A stretch of 7,200 nt of DNA, taken from the NCBI GenBank assembly GCA_947589625.1, contig CANQCM010000047.1, positions 1-7,200 of the forward strand. The letters run 5' to 3'. Below, one piece after another: positions 5,405-7,200 of the stretch (its first letter is position 1; each line of letters starts with the position of its first letter). The notes beneath the pieces were generated by a model. It did no database searches and had not been told where the DNA came from. It saw nothing but the letters and a program-made list of their open reading frames with translations. The stretch is from an uncultured Alphaproteobacteria bacterium. GTDB lineage: Bacteria; Pseudomonadota; Alphaproteobacteria; Rs-D84. Both the position numbers and the translations under genes were made by a program.

Positions 5405-7198
5405 ATGTCAAAAAAGATTTATGTGGATGCAGTCCACCCAGAAGAAACCCGTGTCGTTGTGGTTGATACCGCAACCAATCGCGTTTCTGATTTTGATGTT
5501 GAAACAACAACAAAACCTCAGATCAAGGGAAACATCTATCTGGCCAAGGTTATACGCGTTGAACCGTCATTACAGGCGGCATTTGTGGATTATGGCACTG
5601 GCAAAAATGGTTTTTTACCTTTTTCTGAAATTCACCCAGACTATTATCAGGTAACCCCAGAACAAAAGAAAAAGTTATTAGAATTGGCACATGCCAACAT
5701 CATTGATGATGACGATGACCCTGATGACGAAGCAGACGAAGTTGCCGAATATGATGATCACAGTGCTGGTGAAGACAATAACGAATTTATTAAACGCGCC
5801 CACGAATTCAAAATTCAAGACGTTATTAAACCCAAGCAAATTTTGCTGATTCAAGGCGTCAAAGAAGAACGCGGTCAAAAAGGCGCGTCAATGACAACAT
5901 ATCTGTCATTGGCGGGTCGTTTTGCAGTTTTGATGCCGAATTCGCGCAAACGCAACAGTTATGGGATTTCTAAAAAGATTTCAGACCGCGCAGAACGCGC
6001 GCGCCTGCGTGAAATTCTGCATGGGCTGAAAATCCCAAAAGGCATGACGGTCGTTCTGCGTACCGCTGCAATGGGCGCAACGGCGGCTGATATTTCTAAT
6101 GATTATGATTATCTGGTGAATTTATGGAACGAAATTCGCAAGACTACATTGGAATCAGTCGCACCAATTACTATTCATACCGAAGATTCACTGTTGCGCC
6201 GTGTCGTGCGTGATTTCTTGACTGATAAAGATGATGTTTTGGTTATTCAAGGCGAAGAAGCGTTTGACGCAGCCAAACAATATTATCAGCAAATGTACGG
6301 GCGCGCCCCACGCAAACAATTGGTGCAATATCGCGATGCCGCTATGCCGATTATGGTCAAGGCTGGGGTTGAAAAACAACTGGAAGGCTTGCACGGCCCA
6401 TATGTCGTGTTGCCGTCTGGTGGGTCATTGGTAATCAACCAGACCGAAGCCATGGTCACAATTGATGTTAATTCGTCGCGTGCAATCAAGGAAAAAGATA
6501 TTGAACAAACCGCACTGAATACTAATTTAGAGGCAGCAGAAGAAATCGCGTTGCAACTGCGCCTGCGCGATTTGGCTGGAATCGTTGCGATTGATTTTAT
6601 TGATATGGAAGAAGAAAAGAACAATCGCAAATTGGAAATGAAAATGCGTGAAGTTATGAAACGCGACCGCGCCCGGACTCAGGTTGCCAAGATAAATGCT
6701 TTTGGGGTGCTGATGTTGTCGCGCCAGCGTCTGCGCAGCAGTTTTATGGAATCGTCTTATGTCGCATGTCCGCACTGTATGGGCGCAGGTGTTGTGCCAT
6801 CAATTCAGACGGCGTCAATTATTTTGTTCCGACACTTGCAAGAAAAATTGCTGGCGAAAAGCGCCCAGAAAATCATTATGACTGTGCCGACAGATGTGGC
6901 GATTTATTTGCTGAATCACAAACGCGCAGAATTGGCAGAAATGGAGGCGAAATTTGATACTGAAATTGTGATTGTGGGCGATGACAGCCTGATGAACATT
7001 GACCAGTATTCAATTCAACGCGTTGCGCCCGAACAGAATAAAACCGAAGAAGTTCTGAATGCGTACGCACCATCAACAGATGCTAAAAAGAAAAACGCCC
7101 AACATACCGAGGCGAAAAAGACAACCATGAACGCGCCACATCGGCACCGTAAAAAGCAACCACAAAAGAAAACCATCTGGCAAAAGATAGTTGGTTAG
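5405..7198 (+). CDS. rne: Ribonuclease E/G, short C-terminus
   Basis: This is the endoribonuclease that initiates mRNA decay and processes rRNA and other RNAs. The start at ATG 5405 is supported by AAGGA 7 nt upstream and by the family-like MSKKIYVDAVHPEETRVVVV. The 597 residues contain an S1 domain (about 35-160) interrupted by an acidic insertion (98-130, including IIDDDDDPDDEADE). A 5'-sensor region includes 'VLRTAAMGA' (R219, T220). The catalytic DNase I-like part has D354 in TIDVNSSRA and D397 in AIDFIDM, 43 residues apart as are E. coli D303 and D346. The Zn-link CPHCMGAG (C455, C458) has the same spacing from D397 as in E. coli. The large scaffold tail of typical RNase E is missing: only about 57 residues, rich in lysine, follow the catalytic region, ending KKTIWQKIVG. 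By architecture it sits between RNase E and RNase G; the acidic insertion favours RNase E. Confidence 0.93.
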   Translation: MSKKIYVDAVHPEETRVVVVDTATNRVSDFDVETTTKPQIKGNIYLAKVIRVEPSLQAAFVDYGTGKNGFLPFSEIHPDYYQVTPEQKKKLLELAHANIIDDDDDPDDEADEVAEYDDHSAGEDNNEFIKRAHEFKIQDVIKPKQILLIQGVKEERGQKGASMTTYLSLAGRFAVLMPNSRKRNSYGISKKISDRAERARLREILHGLKIPKGMTVVLRTAAMGATAADISNDYDYLVNLWNEIRKTTLESVAPITIHTEDSLLRRVVRDFLTDKDDVLVIQGEEAFDAAKQYYQQMYGRAPRKQLVQYRDAAMPIMVKAGVEKQLEGLHGPYVVLPSGGSLVINQTEAMVTIDVNSSRAIKEKDIEQTALNTNLEAAEEIALQLRLRDLAGIVAIDFIDMEEEKNNRKLEMKMREVMKRDRARTQVAKINAFGVLMLSRQRLRSSFMESSYVACPHCMGAGVVPSIQTASIILFRHLQEKLLAKSAQKIIMTVPTDVAIYLLNHKRAELAEMEAKFDTEIVIVGDDSLMNIDQYSIQRVAPEQNKTEEVLNAYAPSTDAKKKNAQHTEAKKTTMNAPHRHRKKQPQKKTIWQKIVG

Positions 7199-7200
7199 TG

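Noticed and set aside
5266..5466. 66-residue frame with a hydrophobic N-terminus (GTG 5266) in the RNase E leader, overlapping its start
   Set aside because: Possible leader peptide, but it has only a GGGG at 5254-5257 as an SD, its last third is a shadow of rne coding sequence, and the hairpins explain the region as well.
1..7200. CRISPR array, tRNA/rRNA genes, transposase genes, defence system
   Set aside because: No regular direct repeats with spacers, no tRNA-like cloverleaf, and no transposase or defence-type motifs seen on either strand.

Overview
The window reads as a chromosomal segment of an alphaproteobacterium, probably a host- or gut-associated, uncultured-type lineage. Three things point there. 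The RNase E has an acidic insertion inside its S1 domain, as alphaproteobacterial enzymes do. The codon use mixes many gcg/cgc/ttg codons with AT-rich intergenic DNA. The window begins with a secreted cysteine-rich protein carrying a 'CSPCPDGG...AGSTSITQCY' signature that I associate, from memory only, with gut alphaproteobacterial metagenome genomes. The lineage is an inference; the gene identities are much firmer.

Layout. Positions 1-429 (minus strand) hold the N-terminal 143 residues of a signal-peptide-bearing cysteine-rich protein that runs off the left edge. Positions 430-756 are a divergent intergenic region with far more structure than an ordinary spacer. It contains two back-to-back sigma70-like promoters whose -35 boxes are the arms of one dyad (699-724). 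It also contains a candidate minus-strand small RNA or leader (about 669 to 573) that ends in an intrinsic terminator. Next to that is a nested inverted-repeat block (434-564) whose outer arm contains the Shine-Dalgarno sequence of the cysteine-rich gene. The remaining genes are all on the plus strand: recG (757-2811), an M48 metalloprotease with a C-terminal TPR-like region (2804-4108, overlapping recG by 8 bases), an MprF/YbhN-type membrane protein (4168-5193) and a short-tailed RNase E/G (5405-7198). The RNase gene is preceded by a promoter and a structured leader of about 160 bases.

Functionally the plus-strand genes are housekeeping: replication-fork rescue (RecG), periplasmic or outer-membrane protein quality control (M48-TPR), a probable lipid-handling membrane protein, and bulk RNA decay/processing (RNase E). 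recG and the protease look co-transcribed. The other two genes probably have their own promoters, although read-through is possible because I see no strong terminator between them.

The most interesting part is the 430-756 intergenic region. On the minus strand it could be either an independent sRNA of about 95 nt or a long attenuator-type leader controlling the cysteine-rich secreted protein. The nested repeat could be a translational switch around the Shine-Dalgarno sequence, or a small MITE-like insertion flanked by TTTTC direct repeats.
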